A DNA stretch of 16,114 bases from Nitriliruptoraceae bacterium (GTDB lineage: Bacteria; Actinomycetota; Nitriliruptoria; Nitriliruptorales; Nitriliruptoraceae), in NCBI GenBank assembly GCA_007131525.1, contig SLQK01000021.1:1-16114 (forward strand), in the 5' to 3' direction. Below are positions 14,362-16,114 of this stretch, one piece after another. The notes beneath the pieces were generated by a model. That model ran no database searches. It was not told where the DNA came from and saw only the letters and a list, made by a program, of their open reading frames with translations. The first letter of the stretch is position 1. Each line of letters opens with the position of its first letter. The translations under genes were made by a program, and so were the position numbers.

Positions 14362-15801
14362 GTGGCGCGAACCCGCCTGAGCGAGCCCGACGCCGTCGTC
14401 GTCGGCTCCGGTCCGAACGGGCTCGCGGCGGCCATCACCCTGGCCCGCGAGGGGTTCAAGGTCGTCGTCCTCGAGGCCGCCGACGAGCCCGGCGGGGGCC
14501 TCAGGACCTACGACGACCCCGAGGTGCCGGGGCTCCGCCACGACCACTGTGCCGCGGTGCTGCCCTTCGCGGTGGCCTCGCCGTTCCTGCGGACCCTGCC
14601 GCTGACCGAGTACGGCCTGCGGTGGTGTCACGCCGAGGTCGACTGCGCCCACCCGCTGGATGACGGCACCGCGGTCGCCGCCTACCGCGACCTCGACCGC
14701 ACCGTCGCCGAACTCGGAGCCGACGGCCCGGCCTGGGACCGGCTGGTGGGGGAGGCCGCGCGGCGCTTCGACGCGCTCGCCGACGACGTCCTCGGACCGA
14801 TCCTCAGGATCCCGCGGCACCCGCTGTCCACCGCCCGTGCCGGACTGCCGGCGCTGGTGCCGGCCACCGTGACGGCCCGCACCTTCCCGACCGAGCGCGG
14901 CGCGGCGCTGTTCGGCGGCATGGCGGCCCACGCGATCAACCGTCTCGACCTGCCGGTCACCGGTGCGGTGGGGGTGCTGCTCGGTGCGGCCGGGCACCGG
15001 TACGGCTGGCCCGTCGCCGCCGGCGGGGCCGAGTCGGTGTGGCGGGCGATGGTCGCCCTGCTGGAGGACCTGGGCGGCGAGGTGGTCACCGGCACCCATG
15101 TGCGCGCCGTCCGCGAGCTCCCGCGGGCGCGGGTCGCGCTGTTCGACACCACGCCGACGGGTCTGGCCCACATCCTCGGCGGCCACCTGCCGGAGCGGGC
15201 GCGGCGCCGCGCGGAGCGGTGGCGCTACGGCCCCGCGGCCTACAAGGTGGACCTGGCCGTCCGGGGCGCGGTGCCCTGGACCGCACCCGAGGCGGGCCGT
15301 GCCGGCACCCTCCACCTCGTCGGCTCCTTCGATGAACTGGTCGCGGCCGAGGCGGCAGTGGTCGCCGGTGAGCTGCCGGAGCGGCCCTTCACCCTGGTCG
15401 CCCAACCCCATGTCGCCGATCCCTCCCGGCAGGTCGACGGGATCACGCCCCTGTGGGCCTACGCCCACGTCCCCCACGGGTGCCCCGACGACGTGGCGCC
15501 GCTGATCGAGGCCCAGATCGAGCGGTTCGCCCCCGGGTTCGCCGAGCGCGTCGTCGCCCGCCACGTGACCACCCCCGCCGACTTCGAGGCAGCGAACCCC
15601 AACCTGCACGGCGGCGACATCGGTGGTGGCGCGAACCTGCCCAGCCAGCTGCTCGGCCGGCCGCGGTGGTCCACCGACCCCTACGCGACGGGGGTGCCGG
15701 GGGTGTACCTCTGCTCCTCGTCGACCCCACCGGGCGGCGGGGTCCACGGCATGGCCGGCTACCACGCCGCCCGCTCCGCGCTGCGGGTGCTGACGGCCTG
15801 A
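14362..15801 (+). CDS. FAD-dependent oxidoreductase of the CrtI/PYROXD2-like family
   Basis: A 479-residue flavin-dependent amine-oxidase/phytoene-dehydrogenase-like protein. GTG 14362 has AGGAG 6 bp upstream. Seen: the N-terminal Rossmann dinucleotide-binding motif DAVVVGSGPNGLAAA (10-24), E38 at the end of the second strand (VVVLEAADEPGGGLRT), and the family's C-terminal FAD motif GVPGVYLCSSSTPPGGGVHGMAGYHAARSAL. The segment NPNLHGGDIGGG just before it is typical of the PYROXD2-like branch rather than of true carotenoid desaturases. Length fits (about 480-550). It starts 13 bp after the GDPD-PAP2 stop on the same strand, so the two are probably one transcript. The substrate is unknown: carotenoid-like or other hydrophobic molecules are possible, and no carotenoid genes are in view. 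Confidence 0.88.
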   Translation: MARTRLSEPDAVVVGSGPNGLAAAITLAREGFKVVVLEAADEPGGGLRTYDDPEVPGLRHDHCAAVLPFAVASPFLRTLPLTEYGLRWCHAEVDCAHPLDDGTAVAAYRDLDRTVAELGADGPAWDRLVGEAARRFDALADDVLGPILRIPRHPLSTARAGLPALVPATVTARTFPTERGAALFGGMAAHAINRLDLPVTGAVGVLLGAAGHRYGWPVAAGGAESVWRAMVALLEDLGGEVVTGTHVRAVRELPRARVALFDTTPTGLAHILGGHLPERARRRAERWRYGPAAYKVDLAVRGAVPWTAPEAGRAGTLHLVGSFDELVAAEAAVVAGELPERPFTLVAQPHVADPSRQVDGITPLWAYAHVPHGCPDDVAPLIEAQIERFAPGFAERVVARHVTTPADFEAANPNLHGGDIGGGANLPSQLLGRPRWSTDPYATGVPGVYLCSSSTPPGGGVHGMAGYHAARSALRVLTA

Positions 15802-15804
15802 CAG

Positions 15805-15864
15805 GCGGCTCACGGGCGCCTGACGGGCGCCTGACGGGCGCCTGACGGGCGCTTGGTGAGCCGC
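15805..15864 (+). repeat. 9-bp inverted repeat enclosing the 11-bp array (possible terminator)
   Basis: GCGGCTCAC (15805-15813) and GTGAGCCGC (15856-15864) are perfect reverse complements bracketing the 11-bp tandem units. The long intervening loop is itself rich in the palindrome GGCGCC. It starts 4 bp after the oxidoreductase stop, a natural place for a terminator, but there is no U-run. Confidence 0.55.
15812..15855 (+). repeat. Four tandem 11-bp repeats of ACGGGCGCCTG
   Basis: Units start at 15812, 15823, 15834 and 15845. The first three are identical and the fourth has one C-to-T change. They lie between the oxidoreductase stop and the DUF2256-type gene. Eleven bp is close to one helical turn, so the units would lie on the same DNA face. 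There is no spacer between units, so this is not a CRISPR array. Confidence 0.9.
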
Positions 15865-15911
15865 GGTCGGTCACCCTCGGCGGGCGCCTCACGACCCGCG
15901 GTCGGTCACCC
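15861..15911 (+). repeat. 16-bp direct repeat upstream of the DUF2256-type gene
   Basis: CCGCGGTCGGTCACCC occurs perfectly at 15861-15876 and 15896-15911, a 35-bp period, and each copy is followed a few bases later by CGGGCGC. The second copy ends 28 bp before the ATG at 15940, close to where a promoter or operator would lie. Confidence 0.85.
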
Positions 15912-15939
15912 GGGACGGGCGCGGCTGCGAACCTGCGAC

Positions 15940-16114
15940 ATGAGCGTCCACGACCACCGGATCTGTGCGAGCTGCGGGCGTGCCTTCGCCTGGCGTAAGG
16001 CGTGGGCCCGGGACTGGGAGCAGGTGCGCTACTGCTCCGAGGGGTGCCGCCGCCGGAAGGTGCGTCCGGTCGACCGCGCGCTGGAGGCCGCGATCCTCGA
16101 GCTGCTCGAGGCGC
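15940..16114 (+). CDS. DUF2256-type zinc-ribbon-like protein, probably DUF2256-DUF3253 (3' truncated)
   Basis: The first 58 residues of a protein cut by the window end, beginning at ATG 15940. Seen: RICASCGRAFAWRKAWARDWEQVRYCSEGCRRRK, which matches the DUF2256 pattern of C-x2-C (9-12) and C-x3-C (32-36) around a W-R-K-x-W-x-R core, probably a small metal-binding fold. It continues as VDRALEAAILELLEA, resembling the beginning of a DUF3253 domain, with which DUF2256 is often fused in actinobacteria (from memory, not tested). The function of both families is unknown. No good Shine-Dalgarno is visible before the ATG. Repeats occupy the 138 bp upstream. Confidence 0.82.
   Translation, partial: MSVHDHRICASCGRAFAWRKAWARDWEQVRYCSEGCRRRKVRPVDRALEAAILELLEA

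Noticed and set aside
11937..14459. 840-codon minus-strand open frame over the GDPD-PAP2 gene
   Set aside because: Low-complexity Gly/Pro/Arg/Asp composition without motifs; the plus strand holds two complete enzyme domains with all catalytic signatures.
14254..15813. 519-codon minus-strand open frame over the FAD oxidoreductase
   Set aside because: No motifs and shadow-like composition; the opposite strand has an intact Rossmann motif and C-terminal FAD motif.
15812..15911. CRISPR-like array
   Set aside because: The 11-bp units have no spacers and the 16-bp repeat has only two copies; neither matches repeat-spacer geometry.

Overview
The window is very GC-rich, with the codon bias of a high-GC actinomycete: nearly every third position is G or C, GTG starts are common, and no TTA codon was seen in any gene except one. 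Gene content fits Actinomycetota, including a small-type PurL, a purK-purE pair, SARP/BTAD and LuxR-type STAND regulators, and a DUF2256-type protein. A deep-branching lineage such as Nitriliruptoria or Acidimicrobiia is possible, but I cannot fix the taxon from sequence alone.

Layout. Positions 1-3379 (+) hold the end of a purine biosynthesis operon: purL (5' truncated), purK and purE, which nearly touch or overlap. Positions 3380-3685 are a gene-free convergent gap with a GC-only 8-bp tandem repeat and two copies of a 30-bp hairpin repeat. Positions 3686-5056 (-) encode an AzgA/PbuG-type NCS2 purine permease. Positions 5241-8525 (-) and 8641-11316 (+) are two large, divergently transcribed STAND-ATPase transcription regulators sharing a 115-bp intergenic region. 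One is MalT-like with a C-terminal winged helix plus BTAD domain; the other is LAL-like with a C-terminal LuxR helix-turn-helix. A perfect GC-rich hairpin at 11369-11402 separates the second regulator from a convergent small lipoprotein gene (11480-12085, -). Then 12288-14348 (+) encodes a fusion of a glycerophosphodiester phosphodiesterase and a PAP2 phosphatase with a collagen-like tail. It is followed 13 bp later by a CrtI/PYROXD2-like FAD oxidoreductase (14362-15801). A 138-bp spacer of 11-bp and 16-bp repeats leads into the start of a DUF2256-type protein cut by the window end (15940-16114).

Working together: purL-purK-purE make purine nucleotides de novo, and the convergent permease probably salvages bases, so this half is a purine island. 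The two divergent regulators probably control each other or a shared operator; their ligand and regulon cannot be read from the sequence. The GDPD-PAP2 protein looks like an envelope enzyme with both active sites outside the membrane. Its tight spacing to the FAD enzyme suggests co-transcription, but no joint pathway is evident.

Most of the window is ordinary metabolism. The parts most worth following are the repeated hairpin after purE, the divergent STAND pair (including a lone TTA codon near the start of one), and the GDPD-PAP2 fusion with its altered HRG/PENT motifs.
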